Assembly (NCBI GenBank): GCA_903864835.1 | Contig: CAIPHK010000010.1 | Coordinates: 1 to 64,000, forward strand | Length of the DNA: 64,000 bases | Direction of reading: 5' to 3' | Source of the DNA: an uncultured bacterium | GTDB lineage: Bacteria > Margulisbacteria > Marinamargulisbacteria > SXXA01 | Shown here: positions 17,255 through 27,004 of the stretch, piece by piece | Numbering within the stretch: position 1 is the first letter of the stretch | Layout: every line of letters begins with the position of its first letter | The notes under the pieces: generated by a model | Told to the model about the DNA's origin: nothing | The model's database searches: none | The model's input: only the letters and a program-made list of their open reading frames with translations | Translations under genes and position numbers: made by a program

Positions 17255-17748
17255 TGAAGTACCTCAGCCGCCTGAATCGGCAACTTCGCGCCAATCCACT
17301 CTTTCATACCTCCCGGAAACACATAGACACGGGTAAATCCAATTTCAATAAGTTTGGTCGCAAGCACTTCAGCCATCGCACATTTAGTACTGTTGCAATA
17401 TGCGACAACGGGTTGATTGCGGTCTAATGCCACCACCTGAGGGTTTGTTTTCACCTCCACATAATACGACATGATGGCATTCGGAATATGAGCATACTGA
17501 TACTCTCGGTCTGGACGCGCATCTAAAAACACTGCCTTTCCAGACTTTTGCAATGCCCGTGCCTCGTCAATGGTTAATAACGTTAACGCCGCCCCTGTTT
17601 TTCTCTTCTCAATCAAATTTAAAGTTTGGGTATCAGCTGATTTTCGATCGATCTGATCAATTTGACGAGCCGACCAATACGCCGAAATACCGCCAACGAC
17701 GACCAGGACCAAAACAATTGCAACAATCCACTCTTTTACATTTTTCAT
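17251..17748 (-). CDS. Membrane-anchored rhodanese-domain protein
   Basis: A 165-residue protein with an N-terminal hydrophobic segment (about residues 8-27) acting as anchor or uncleaved signal, then one rhodanese domain. AVFLDARPDREYQYAHIPNA is the substrate-binding strand. The active-site loop is YCNSTKCAMAEVLA, with cysteines at both ends of the loop, and VFPGGMKEW closes the domain. It probably carries sulfane sulfur in the periplasm. It is coupled to the DoxX/MauE-like gene. Confidence 0.85.
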   Translation of the reverse strand: MKNVKEWIVAIVLVLVVVGGISAYWSARQIDQIDRKSADTQTLNLIEKRKTGAALTLLTIDEARALQKSGKAVFLDARPDREYQYAHIPNAIMSYYVEVKTNPQVVALDRNQPVVAYCNSTKCAMAEVLATKLIEIGFTRVYVFPGGMKEWIGAKLPIQAAEVLQ

Positions 17749-17780
17749 AATGCCTCAATTTCAATAAGTTAGTGGTGTAT

Positions 17781-19790
17781 TTATACCACGGGATCGGTAC
17801 CCTTCAACGACTCAATCTGATCTCGCAACACTGCCGCCAATTCAAATTCCAGATTCTTCGCTGCGTTCTTCATCTCTTTCTGGAGTTGGGCAATTAACTC
17901 AGGGAGTTCATCGGCGCGAACCGACAACTTTCGCTTTTCAACCTCAGCGATCATCCGGCGATCTTCATCTCGAATATCCGATATTTTTTTCAATATGGAT
18001 AGAGGGACAATTCCATATTTTTCGTTATGGGCCAATTGGATCAGCCGACGACGATTGGTTTCGTAAATGGCATTTTTCATTGAATCCGTCATTTTATCGG
18101 CGTATAAAATCACGGTACCGTTGATATTTCGTGCAGCCCGCCCCATCGTTTGGATCAAGGCCCTCTCATTGCGCAAAAACCCTTCTTTGTCCGCGTCCAT
18201 AATCGCGACCAGTGAAACTTCGGGTAAATCCAGCCCCTCACGAAGTAAATTTACCCCGACCAACACGTCATATTTTCCGGCCCTCAAGTCATGCAGAATA
18301 TCGATGCGATCCAAGGAATGAATTTCCGAATGAAGATAACAAACCTTCACGCCTTTACCCTGTAAATAATCGCTCAATTCTTCCGACATGGCTTTGGTTA
18401 ACGTGGTCACCAAGGTCCGTTCGCCACGGTCAATCGTATGCTGAATTTCGATCAACAAATTATCGACTTGGTACAACGTTGGCCGGACGGTCACCACAGG
18501 ATCCACTAAACCCGTGGGCCGAATAATCTGTTGCGCGACTTCAAATTGGCCCCAATCGACCGGCACCGACACCTCGACGTCCATCGCTTTGCGCGACGCT
18601 TGCAATTCATACGGTCCTGGAGTCGCCGAAACGTATACCGTTTGCCCAATTTTGGCTTCGAATTCTTTAAATGTCAGCGGTCGATTATCCAGAGCAGACG
18701 GTAAGCGAAATCCGTAATCGATCAGCGATTGCTTCCGGCTTTGATCCCCCGCATACATCCCTCGAACCTGGGGCACCGACACATGGGACTCATCGATAAT
18801 CGTTATAAAGTCTTTGGGAAAAAAGTCCAAAAGGACCCCCGGCGGAGTCCCTGCCTCCCGGTGTGATAACTGCCGCGAATAATTTTCGATTCCCTTGCAA
18901 TATCCCACCTCGGCCATCATATCCAAGTCATACAGTGTCCGTTGCTCCAGTCGCCGCGCCTCGAACTCTTTACCTTGGGACTTCAATTCGACGACGCGGT
19001 TTACCATTTCATCTTTGATTATCGCCATTGCACCGTGAATCTGATCGTTAACAACGTAGTGAGTCGCGGGATAAATATCGATCTCGTCACGGACCTCTAG
19101 TGTATTGCCGTTGACCGAATCAATTAAGGAAATCCGATCCAACTCGTCCCCAAAAAATTCAAGGCGAACCAAATATTCGGCCCAAGAGGGATAGATATCG
19201 ATGCATTCCCCTTTTGCCCGATACCGACCCGGTTTAAGCTCTATCTCGTTGCGCTCATATTGGGCTTTGTCCAAGGACAACAATAACTGACGCCTCACGA
19301 CCACATCCCCCAGATGAAGTGAAATCACACCCCGAATGTAATCTTCCGGGAGCCCCAGTCCATAAATACAGGATACTGACGCCACAATAATCACGTCTCT
19401 GCGGGACAACAACGATCGAGTTGCGCTATGACGAAGCCGCTCAATTTCCTGATTGATCTGGGCCTCTTTTTCAATATAAACATCCCGGGAAGCGATGTAC
19501 GCTTCCGGTTGGTAATAGTCGTAATACGACACAAAATATTCCACTGCATTGTCGGGGAAAAAGTCTCTAAACTCGGAACATAATTGTGCCGCCAATGTCT
19601 TATTATGCGCCATGACCAACGCCGGACGATTCAATTTGGCAATAACATTGGCCATCGTAAATGTCTTACCGGAGCCCGTAACCCCCAGCAAAATTTGATT
19701 TTTTTTACCGGCATTGAGGCCTTCCGTCAGGACTCGAATCGCTTCGGGCTGATCCCCGGCGGGCAGATATTCGCTCTGTAGTTTGAACAT
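17781..19790 (-). CDS. uvrB: Excinuclease ABC subunit B
   Basis: UvrB is the damage-verifying helicase of nucleotide excision repair. Walker A is GVTGSGKTFTM; the beta-hairpin region YYDYYQPEAYI, DESHVSVPQ, helicase motif V/VI (MGRAARN) and the C-terminal UVR domain (MKNAAKNLEFELAAVLRDQI) are all present. I prefer ATG 19790 (MFKLQSEYLP, 669 residues) to the in-frame start at 19814, because a -10-like TACACT ends 6 nt before it. No LexA box was recognised. Confidence 0.95.
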   Translation of the reverse strand: MFKLQSEYLPAGDQPEAIRVLTEGLNAGKKNQILLGVTGSGKTFTMANVIAKLNRPALVMAHNKTLAAQLCSEFRDFFPDNAVEYFVSYYDYYQPEAYIASRDVYIEKEAQINQEIERLRHSATRSLLSRRDVIIVASVSCIYGLGLPEDYIRGVISLHLGDVVVRRQLLLSLDKAQYERNEIELKPGRYRAKGECIDIYPSWAEYLVRLEFFGDELDRISLIDSVNGNTLEVRDEIDIYPATHYVVNDQIHGAMAIIKDEMVNRVVELKSQGKEFEARRLEQRTLYDLDMMAEVGYCKGIENYSRQLSHREAGTPPGVLLDFFPKDFITIIDESHVSVPQVRGMYAGDQSRKQSLIDYGFRLPSALDNRPLTFKEFEAKIGQTVYVSATPGPYELQASRKAMDVEVSVPVDWGQFEVAQQIIRPTGLVDPVVTVRPTLYQVDNLLIEIQHTIDRGERTLVTTLTKAMSEELSDYLQGKGVKVCYLHSEIHSLDRIDILHDLRAGKYDVLVGVNLLREGLDLPEVSLVAIMDADKEGFLRNERALIQTMGRAARNINGTVILYADKMTDSMKNAIYETNRRRLIQLAHNEKYGIVPLSILKKISDIRDEDRRMIAEVEKRKLSVRADELPELIAQLQKEMKNAAKNLEFELAAVLRDQIESLKGTDPVV

Positions 19791-19796
19791 CAATTT

Positions 19797-19806
19797 AGTG
19801 TACACT
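19797..19806. promoter_or_regulatory. Symmetric -10 element between uvrB and nadB
   Basis: AGTGTACACT is a perfect palindrome, so TACACT reads as a -10 in both directions. Toward uvrB it ends 6 nt before the ATG at 19790, predicting a leaderless mRNA; toward nadB it lies 20 nt before ATG 19827. No strong -35 is visible on either side. Confidence 0.35.
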
Positions 19807-19826
19807 GCCGCCACTTCAAAATCACC

Positions 19827-21395
19827 ATGAATCAGACAGATTATATTGTTATCGGAAGCGGGATCGCCGGGCTATCAGCTGCCCATGCGGTGGCGCCGTT
19901 TGGCAAAACACTCGTTATTACCAAAGGCAATATTCACGAAGGGTCGACCCAGTTGGCACAGGGCGGAATCGCGGTCGCCATGCATCGCGACGACACCCCG
20001 ACATTCCACCTCGACGATACCCTCGCAGCGGGCGACGGCCTCTGCAACATTGAGGCGGTAAAAATTCTCGTCGAAGAAGGCCCTGCTAGGGTTCAAGAGT
20101 TGGTCGATATGGGGGCTCATTTTGACAAAAGCGGGGATGACTACTCGTTCACCCGAGAAGCCGCCCACAACCGGCGCCGTATTTTGCATGCCGGTGACGC
20201 CACGGGTCGCGAAATCGAAAAAACATTAGGGAATACGGTTCGGCGACATCCCAATGTCTCATTTCTACAAAACACAACGGTAGCGTCGCTCATTATTTCA
20301 AACGGAGAATGTATCGGCTGCATCACCGTCAAAGACGGAATACCCAAGCCGATTCTGGCCAAAGCAGTGATATTGGCGAGCGGTGGATGTGGCCAAGTCT
20401 ATTCGTACAATACGAATCCGCCGGTGGCGACAGGGGATGGCATCGCGTTGGCATTTCGTGCCGGCGCCACTGTCCAAGATATGGAATTTACGCAATTTCA
20501 TCCCACAACATTGTATACCGGGGATAAAAAACCCATTTCGTTATTTCTAATCTCTGAAGCGGTTCGCGGCGAAGGCGGGATCTTACGTAATAAAGATGGA
20601 GTCCGCTTCATGCCCAACTATCACTCGATGGCTGAATTGGCCCCCCGAGATGCAGTGGCCCGCGCGGTGTTTGAGGAAATGAGAAAAACACGATCTCGTC
20701 ATGTCTATTTGGACCTCAGTGAGGTTCCACTCGAACTCAAAATGCGATTTCCAACCATTTTTAAACGATGCCAAGCGTCGGGCATCGATATTCGGAGAGA
20801 TTTTGTTCCCGTCGCCCCCGCGGCTCACTATTTTATGGGGGGAGTCAGTACCGATATCGAGGGCCGCACGACGATTCCACGGCTATATGCAGCCGGTGAA
20901 GTCGCCTCACTGGGAATTCACGGTGCCAATCGGCTGGCATCAAACTCCCTGTTGGACGGCCTAGTTTTCGGCTATGGCGCGGGAAAATCGGCCGCTAAAT
21001 TACTCTCATTGCCGCATAGTCCATCCATCCCCCCCGTTGTGACGCCACTTCCCGCCGGGCTGACCCGGGTTAAAGCCAGGGTAATCCGATCTCGCCTCCG
21101 CAACTTGATGTGGACTAATGTCGGCATTGTCCGAACCCGAGCCAAAATGGAAAAAGCCCGTGCGTATTTCCAAACACTCCAATGGATTCTCGACACTCCC
21201 ACCTACGACGAAGAGTTACTTGAGCTCCAAAATCTAATCACAATATCGATGTTAATTACTGAATTTTCCCTCAAGCGCACGGGGAGTCGTGGTGCCCATT
21301 TTCGGCAGGACTTTCCCGAAAAAGACACTTCAGAAGTAGGCCACTACACCCTCACGATTGGGATGACGACCCCCCTACTCAATCCCCAGCTTTAA
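19827..21395 (+). CDS. nadB: L-aspartate oxidase
   Basis: A 522-residue flavoprotein oxidising L-aspartate to iminoaspartate, the first step of de novo NAD synthesis. The FAD-binding motif IGSGIAGLSAA is at the N-terminus, and STQLAQGGIAVAM, HTAGDG-like LAAGDGLC, EFTQFHPT, RGEGGILRN and GEVASLGIHGANRLASNSLL are all typical. The C-terminal helical domain is present. nadA and nadC are not in the window. Its stop overlaps the stop of the convergent gene by 3 nt. Confidence 0.95.
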   Translation: MNQTDYIVIGSGIAGLSAAHAVAPFGKTLVITKGNIHEGSTQLAQGGIAVAMHRDDTPTFHLDDTLAAGDGLCNIEAVKILVEEGPARVQELVDMGAHFDKSGDDYSFTREAAHNRRRILHAGDATGREIEKTLGNTVRRHPNVSFLQNTTVASLIISNGECIGCITVKDGIPKPILAKAVILASGGCGQVYSYNTNPPVATGDGIALAFRAGATVQDMEFTQFHPTTLYTGDKKPISLFLISEAVRGEGGILRNKDGVRFMPNYHSMAELAPRDAVARAVFEEMRKTRSRHVYLDLSEVPLELKMRFPTIFKRCQASGIDIRRDFVPVAPAAHYFMGGVSTDIEGRTTIPRLYAAGEVASLGIHGANRLASNSLLDGLVFGYGAGKSAAKLLSLPHSPSIPPVVTPLPAGLTRVKARVIRSRLRNLMWTNVGIVRTRAKMEKARAYFQTLQWILDTPTYDEELLELQNLITISMLITEFSLKRTGSRGAHFRQDFPEKDTSEVGHYTLTIGMTTPLLNPQL

Positions 21396-22117
21396 ACCGT
21401 TGTTGAATATTTGGACCGAACTATTGCAAACGCAACCGTTTGTACCGTCACCATCAAACTGGTTCCAACGCCTTCCACAATCGCAAATCCGACGTGTCCG
21501 ACAACGGGAACAGTATCAATCATTGCCCCCAACATCGCCGCACACAGTACCAACACCAGCCCAAGACTAAATACCGCCATCGACACCCAAGGGTTAAATC
21601 GCACAAAACGGATCGATTGCATCAATCCTTTCCAAAATGGCTCCGATTCAAAAATAATAAACTGAGACGAAAATTGCGTAAAAAACCACAACACCAGTGA
21701 GACCGCTACAAGAACACCAAGAACGGGATTCCCAATATCGACTCCCAATTTCGCAACTCCCGCACCGGCAACGATCGCAGGGATGACCAAGACCCCGAGA
21801 GCTAATACTAAGTGCATTCCAATCCGCAGGATATTACCAAATGAGCGAATCCCAACCACCACCCGGCCGGAATGAATCACCTGCCCGGCCCACGCAATGG
21901 TTACGTTTTTAATAATTAATTCCGAGCATACAGTGGTCGCAAGAAAATAGAAAATCTGCGCACGAGACGGAGTTAAGGTCGTTACCTGGCTTGCGAATCG
22001 GAAGCCCTTGGCCTCCAGAAATCCCATCGCCACGAAAAAAAATACCGACGGAACAATCACCAATTTATCCTTGCGGACTACCGACAACGCTTCCTTTAAT
22101 AAAAATGACATTCGCAT
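21392..22117 (-). CDS. Integral membrane protein, unknown function
   Basis: A 241-residue protein with about six hydrophobic segments starting near residues 20, 60, 100, 130, 175 and 210. The organisation of long helices separated by short loops, an initial amphipathic LLKEALSVVRKDK stretch and FIIFESEPFWKGLMQSIRFV resembles DUF6159 and glycerophosphodiester-phosphodiesterase membrane-domain proteins. I recognise no catalytic motif. It is convergent with nadB and probably monocistronic. Confidence 0.7.
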   Translation of the reverse strand: MRMSFLLKEALSVVRKDKLVIVPSVFFFVAMGFLEAKGFRFASQVTTLTPSRAQIFYFLATTVCSELIIKNVTIAWAGQVIHSGRVVVGIRSFGNILRIGMHLVLALGVLVIPAIVAGAGVAKLGVDIGNPVLGVLVAVSLVLWFFTQFSSQFIIFESEPFWKGLMQSIRFVRFNPWVSMAVFSLGLVLVLCAAMLGAMIDTVPVVGHVGFAIVEGVGTSLMVTVQTVAFAIVRSKYSTTV

Positions 22118-22152
22118 GAGCCAAGTATACGGAACCAGGGTTTACTTGGCCA

Positions 22153-22180
22153 TTGCCTCAAGCCGGTTAAGGAGTATACT
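22153..22180 (+). promoter_or_regulatory. Promoter of the AEC transporter gene
   Basis: TTGCCT is followed after 16 nt by TATACT. The -10 ends 11 nt before the ATG at 22192, so the transcript would have a leader of only about 5 nt. Confidence 0.5.
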
Positions 22181-22191
22181 CAGTCCCCACT

Positions 22192-23133
22192 ATGTTTACG
22201 GCCATTGCCACCCTCAATGCAATCCTTCCCAGCTTCGTTCTCATGTTTTGTGGATGGATCATCCATAGAACCGGAGTGGTTACCCATCGATTTCTAAACG
22301 AAGCCTCACGTCTCGTCTTTTTTGTTGCACTCCCCGTCTTAATTACCCTAAAATTTTACGAAGTGGATTCGGCCCAGGTATTTCCAACCCGGCAAATCAC
22401 CGTCTGCGTCATCGCAACCTTAGTCTATTGCCTATTTTCATGGGGGGTCGCCCGCAAAATAGCACCAACCAGAGCCGCGATCGGGGCCATCTTCCAAGGT
22501 GCCACCCGAAGCAATTTCTCCGTGATAGGACTCTATTTGATCAACGCATTGTTTGGTCACGCAGGGCTGCTCAACGCCACGTTGCTTATGGTCGCGACAA
22601 TTCCTATCAACAATTTGAGCTCCGCGATCGTGTTATCCCGATACGCACCCGATGGCGCAAACGCAAAGGGATCAATCTTGAAAGCGATTGTGATGAACCC
22701 GATGGTGCTGTCATTAAGCGTTGTCCCTCTTATTTGGTACAAGCCCCCAGTCCCATTGTTTATCCTCCAGGCGGCTCACGACATTTCGGCGCTGACGTTA
22801 CCCCTCGCGTTGATTGCGGTCGGTGCGTCCATCCAATTTTCTCGGATTCGAGACCATATTTGGTCCGGTGGCGTTGCGGTCATTTTAAAACTGATTGTTA
22901 TGCCGGTGACGGTCATCGGCATTTCAGTTTTAGCAGGAATAAGGGGACTCGACTTGGCATCAATTGCCCTTTTTGCGGCCACCCCCACCGCAACAGCAAG
23001 CTTTATCTTGGCTAAACGGTTTCATTCAGACACTAAAATGACGGGTTGGATTGTTGCCGCATGCACACTCACCTCGCTGGCCACATTGCCAACAATAATC
23101 ATCCTCCTCCGATTGCTTAAATTAGTTCCTTAA
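22192..23133 (+). CDS. AEC-family transporter (auxin efflux carrier-like permease)
   Basis: A 313-residue permease with ten hydrophobic segments arranged as two five-helix halves, the fold of the auxin efflux carrier family. ILPSFVLMFCGWIIHRTG at the start and LPLALIAVGASIQF near residue 200 are characteristic. Bacterial members export malate, malonate or other organic acids; the substrate here is unknown. Its stop directly abuts the stop of mnmA. Confidence 0.85.
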   Translation: MFTAIATLNAILPSFVLMFCGWIIHRTGVVTHRFLNEASRLVFFVALPVLITLKFYEVDSAQVFPTRQITVCVIATLVYCLFSWGVARKIAPTRAAIGAIFQGATRSNFSVIGLYLINALFGHAGLLNATLLMVATIPINNLSSAIVLSRYAPDGANAKGSILKAIVMNPMVLSLSVVPLIWYKPPVPLFILQAAHDISALTLPLALIAVGASIQFSRIRDHIWSGGVAVILKLIVMPVTVIGISVLAGIRGLDLASIALFAATPTATASFILAKRFHSDTKMTGWIVAACTLTSLATLPTIIILLRLLKLVP

Positions 23134-24201
23134 TCAAGCAATTACGCCGCCACCCACCACTCGGGACCCGTCATAAATAACCCCGGATTGACCGGGAGAC
23201 GTGAATTCTTGAGGGACTTGGCACTCGATCTGAGCACGTCCGCCTTCCCAACTCTGAACCACAATTTCAAACGGCACCATCTGGTACCGCATTTTCATCG
23301 AAAATGATTTTCCAATGATGGATTCACTGGCATTGACCAACGAGGCAGTATGCAACTGGACAGTACTTGATTTAAGCGCCCCCTTGGGCCCTACCGTCAC
23401 TTGGCGATTAAACGGACTAATCCTTACCACGTATAACGGATCGGGAGACGAAATCCCAATCCCTCTCCGCTGCCCGATCGTAAACTGATGAATCCCGTCA
23501 TGCAGCCCAAGAATATTTCCGTCTAAATCAACGATGGCGCCACCCAAAACCGGCGTTGAACCCAATTGTTCTTCCACAAACTGTTTATAGGTTCCCTTGG
23601 TGACAAAACAAATTTCTTGGCTATCCGGCTTTTGCGCGTTTAATAAACCCATCGACTCGGCCATTTGGCGAACCTCACTTTTGTGAAAGTCCCCTAATGG
23701 AAAAAGGGTTTTTGCCAAATTGTCAGAGGACAACATATACAGAAAATAGCTTTGGTCTTTGCCCATATCTTTAGCCTTACGCAAGGTAAACTGACGGGTT
23801 CTTGGGTTAAAAACCCGGCGAACATAGTGCCCGGTCGCCACATATTCGGTACCCATTTCAATCCCAACCCGACGTATTTCATCGAATTTAATGTGTCGAT
23901 TACACTCCACACAGGGATTGGGGGTATGCCCACTGACATACTGGTCCACAAAATAGTCGATGACTTTTTCTTTAAAGGTATCGCGAATATTAACGACGTA
24001 ATGGGGAATACCCAATTTGCCAGCGACCCGTTGTGCATCGCAGATCGCATCTAAATTACAACAGGCCGATTGTTTTTCCTGCTCTTTAGGAAGCAACTGC
24101 ATGGTGATTCCAATGACATCGTATCCCCGTCGTTGAAGCAAGGCGGCAGTGACCGAAGAATCTACCCCGCCACTCATTCCTACCAACACTCTTTTCTTCA
24201 T
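23134..24201 (-). CDS. mnmA: tRNA-specific 2-thiouridylase
   Basis: MnmA thiolates uridine-34 of tRNA for Lys, Glu and Gln. The PP-loop motif GMSGGVDSSVTAALL is at the N-terminus. The catalytic cysteine pair lies in NPCVECNRHIKF and QEICFVTKG, and GKDQSYFLYML and GQRRGIG are present. I prefer ATG 24201 (MKKRVLVG, 355 residues) over the in-frame start six codons upstream, because a strong extended -10 lies just in front. Confidence 0.95.
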   Translation of the reverse strand: MKKRVLVGMSGGVDSSVTAALLQRRGYDVIGITMQLLPKEQEKQSACCNLDAICDAQRVAGKLGIPHYVVNIRDTFKEKVIDYFVDQYVSGHTPNPCVECNRHIKFDEIRRVGIEMGTEYVATGHYVRRVFNPRTRQFTLRKAKDMGKDQSYFLYMLSSDNLAKTLFPLGDFHKSEVRQMAESMGLLNAQKPDSQEICFVTKGTYKQFVEEQLGSTPVLGGAIVDLDGNILGLHDGIHQFTIGQRRGIGISSPDPLYVVRISPFNRQVTVGPKGALKSSTVQLHTASLVNASESIIGKSFSMKMRYQMVPFEIVVQSWEGGRAQIECQVPQEFTSPGQSGVIYDGSRVVGGGVIA

Positions 24202-24209
24202 AATGCGGA

Positions 24210-24218
24210 ATTGTACCA
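24210..24218 (-). promoter_or_regulatory. Extended -10 promoter of mnmA
   Basis: The minus strand reads TGGTACAAT, an extended -10, ending 8 nt before the ATG at 24201. The transcript should therefore start within 1-2 nt of the start codon. No good -35 was seen. Confidence 0.45.
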
Positions 24219-24298
24219 TTCATGACGCACGATCGAAAAATGACGTAATATGGTGTAAATTTGCCATATCCATTTTTTTGATTTGAGAGGACTTTACT

Positions 24299-26086
24299 AT
24301 GACGTCTACTGTCGCCACCGCAGAACCTATTCGATGGGATTTATCCGACTTATTCTCAGGCATCGACGACCCAACGATCCCTCCTCTTTTACAGAGTGCG
24401 CGTGCCAGCTCGAATGATTTTGTCGCTCAATATAAAGACAAACTGTCCACTCTATCCCCAGCCCAACTTGCAAATGCGTTTAAAGAACTAGAAGTCATCA
24501 TGACGCCGCTCTATAAGCTGAGCCAATATGCCCATTTGGTCTATTCGGTCGACACCTCCGACGATACCGTCAAAGCATTTGTCTCCAAGATCGACGAAGA
24601 CGAATCTGAGATTGGTAATTTACTCGTATTTTTTGGACTTGAGTTGGCCACGTTTCCCGCAGAACAGCTTCAAAAGTTGGCCAACGATCCCGCGCTGTCA
24701 GACTACCGATATGATCTAATCCTGACCGAAAAAACAGCCCGATATAATCTGTCGGAAAAAGAAGAACAACTCGCCAATCTTAAAGACTTGACCGGCGTTG
24801 AAGGATTGCGAAAATTGTACGGAGATATCACGGCATCCTATCGATTTGAACTCGAAGTCGATGGCGAAAAAAAGTCGTTCAACGGCAGCCAATTGCGGGC
24901 ACTACGTCAGCACAAAAACCCGGAGGTTCGCCAGGCGGCGATGAAATTATTCTTCGCAAAATATGAAGAGAATCAGATCATTTTTTCATCAATTTTCAAC
25001 AACATCGTCAAAGACTTCAATATTGAACGAAAACTCCGAGGGTTCTCAAGCCCAATTACCACCAAATTAGTGGGTAAAGATCTCGACGAAGCCACGATCC
25101 AAACACTACACACGATCACAGAAGAATCATATCCATTGGTTCATCGATATTATGAGCTTAAGCGCAAACTTCTGGGGCTTGATGAGCTCACGCTTGCAGA
25201 TATCTATGCGCCTCTACCCGATAGCTCCCACCTATACACGTGGGAACAGGCTCAAGAAATCGTGCTAGATGGATTCAAACGGTTTGATCCTGAAATCCAC
25301 GCATTCGCCCAAAAGATGTTTGATCAGCGCCGTATCGATGCGCCCGTCCTACCCAACAAACGCGGTGGCGCCTATTGTTCATCCTCTACACCGGACGTCG
25401 ATCCTTATGTTTTCCTTAATTTTCAAGGCCGCCCGTCCGACATCGCCACCCTTGCGCATGAACTGGGTCATGCAATCCACGACATGTATTGCGCCAAACA
25501 ACATTTGTTCTATTACCACCCCATTTTGCCGTTGGCAGAGACGGCCAGTGTCTTTTCCGAAATGATTATCACCGATAAATTATTGACGGAAACAACGGAT
25601 ATCAAAGAGCGACAATCTATTCTGACCCATAAACTCGAAGATATGTTTGCGACGAGTCATCGGCAAAATATGTTTTCACGGTTTGAAATGGCCATTCATG
25701 ACCGAATTACCAACGGATTATTAAGTGCCCCAGAGCTCTGTGAGCTCTACGAAATCGAGCTCCAAAAAATGTTTGGTACCAGCGTCCGAATCACTCCTGA
25801 ATACCGATGGGAATGGGCCTCAATTCCCCATATCATCGATTCCCCGTTCTATGTATTCAGCTACAACTTTGGAAATTTACTGGTCATGGCGTTATACCAA
25901 CTCTATAAAGAAGAGGGCGCTGCATTTATTCCAAAATACAAAGCCATGCTCACCGCGGGAAGCTCAGCCAGCCCCTACGATATCGTGGCAATCGCCGGAT
26001 TCGATCTACGCGATCCCCAATTTTGGCGCAAAGGAATTCTTGCAATGGAGTCGCTTTTGAAAGAGCTAGAAAATACGGTAAAGTGA
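24299..26086 (+). CDS. pepF: Oligoendopeptidase F (M3 metallopeptidase)
   Basis: A 595-residue cytoplasmic zinc peptidase of the M3 family that degrades short peptides. The zinc motif HELGH is at residues 387-391 (in TLAHELGHAIHD), and the third ligand glutamate lies in ETASVFSEM about 28 residues later. The N-terminal oligopeptidase domain and the RITPEYRWEWASIPH segment fit PepF. A GAGAGGAC ribosome-binding site precedes the ATG. It begins a pepF-cysE-trpC run with gaps of 2-4 nt. Confidence 0.94.
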   Translation: MTSTVATAEPIRWDLSDLFSGIDDPTIPPLLQSARASSNDFVAQYKDKLSTLSPAQLANAFKELEVIMTPLYKLSQYAHLVYSVDTSDDTVKAFVSKIDEDESEIGNLLVFFGLELATFPAEQLQKLANDPALSDYRYDLILTEKTARYNLSEKEEQLANLKDLTGVEGLRKLYGDITASYRFELEVDGEKKSFNGSQLRALRQHKNPEVRQAAMKLFFAKYEENQIIFSSIFNNIVKDFNIERKLRGFSSPITTKLVGKDLDEATIQTLHTITEESYPLVHRYYELKRKLLGLDELTLADIYAPLPDSSHLYTWEQAQEIVLDGFKRFDPEIHAFAQKMFDQRRIDAPVLPNKRGGAYCSSSTPDVDPYVFLNFQGRPSDIATLAHELGHAIHDMYCAKQHLFYYHPILPLAETASVFSEMIITDKLLTETTDIKERQSILTHKLEDMFATSHRQNMFSRFEMAIHDRITNGLLSAPELCELYEIELQKMFGTSVRITPEYRWEWASIPHIIDSPFYVFSYNFGNLLVMALYQLYKEEGAAFIPKYKAMLTAGSSASPYDIVAIAGFDLRDPQFWRKGILAMESLLKELENTVK

Positions 26087-26090
26087 GATC

Positions 26091-27002
26091 ATGACAGATC
26101 CTAAACACCTCGGACTACAAATCCAGGCCATTCTTGATTCCTATCAGGAACTGGGTGGCATTAGCTTCACTGACGGTGATCATCTTCCGTCACGTAATAG
26201 CGTCCAGCATATCTTAACAATGTTGAGGGAAATTTTATTTCCGGGCTACTTCGATACCACTCCGATTAATAGCACCAATCTTCAGTACGTTATCGGCCAA
26301 AAAATAGTCACCGCCGCCGAAGCGTTATGTGCGGAAATCAACAAAATTCTAGTATGGTCCGCAAAAGAATCTCGACATGATGTCAATCCATCCGAATGCC
26401 GACAACTCGCCAAGTTAGTAACCTCAGAATTTTTTGACTATATCCCGACGTTACGAACACTATTAAAACAAGACGTCAAAGCCACCTACGACGGCGATCC
26501 CGCCGCAAAAAGCGAAGCTGAAATCATCCTGTCGTATCCGGGGTTCCAAGCCACCACCACCTATCGTATCGCCCATTTTTTATACAAGCGCGACATCCCA
26601 CTGATGCCCCGAATGATGACAGAAATTGCACATAGTGAAACTGGAATAGATATTCATCCTGGCGCAACCATCGGCCCGTCATTTTGTATCGACCATGGTA
26701 CGGGGATCGTTATCGGAGAGACCTCTGATATTGGTCACAACGTCAAACTGTATCAAGGCGTTACTTTAGGCGCATTAAGTGTACCCAAATCCAAATCAAC
26801 TACCAAACGCCACCCCACGTTGGGCGACCACATTGTTGTGTATGCCGAAACGACGATTTTAGGTGGCGATACCCAGATCGGTTCCAACTCCATCATCGGT
26901 GGCAACGTGTGGATTACCCAGTCCATCCCAGAGAATTCCAAGATTTCGCTCTCTTCGGATTATCAGCAGCTCATTAAATCCGGTCGGATATCCAAACCCT
27001 AG
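26091..27002 (+). CDS. cysE: Serine O-acetyltransferase
   Basis: A 303-residue enzyme making O-acetylserine for cysteine synthesis. The N-terminal helical region is about 160 residues, longer than in the E. coli enzyme and like the EpsC/SrpH type. The left-handed beta-helix of hexapeptide repeats follows, with DIHPGATIGPSFCIDHGTGIVIGET carrying the catalytic His/Asp, and GVTLGAL. There is no serine or cysteine biosynthesis partner nearby. Confidence 0.92.
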   Translation: MTDPKHLGLQIQAILDSYQELGGISFTDGDHLPSRNSVQHILTMLREILFPGYFDTTPINSTNLQYVIGQKIVTAAEALCAEINKILVWSAKESRHDVNPSECRQLAKLVTSEFFDYIPTLRTLLKQDVKATYDGDPAAKSEAEIILSYPGFQATTTYRIAHFLYKRDIPLMPRMMTEIAHSETGIDIHPGATIGPSFCIDHGTGIVIGETSDIGHNVKLYQGVTLGALSVPKSKSTTKRHPTLGDHIVVYAETTILGGDTQIGSNSIIGGNVWITQSIPENSKISLSSDYQQLIKSGRISKP

Positions 27003-27004
27003 CC

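Noticed and set aside
21038-21044. Seven-C run within nadB as a third slippage tract
   Set aside because: The run is short and the nadB frame is intact; such runs occur by chance.
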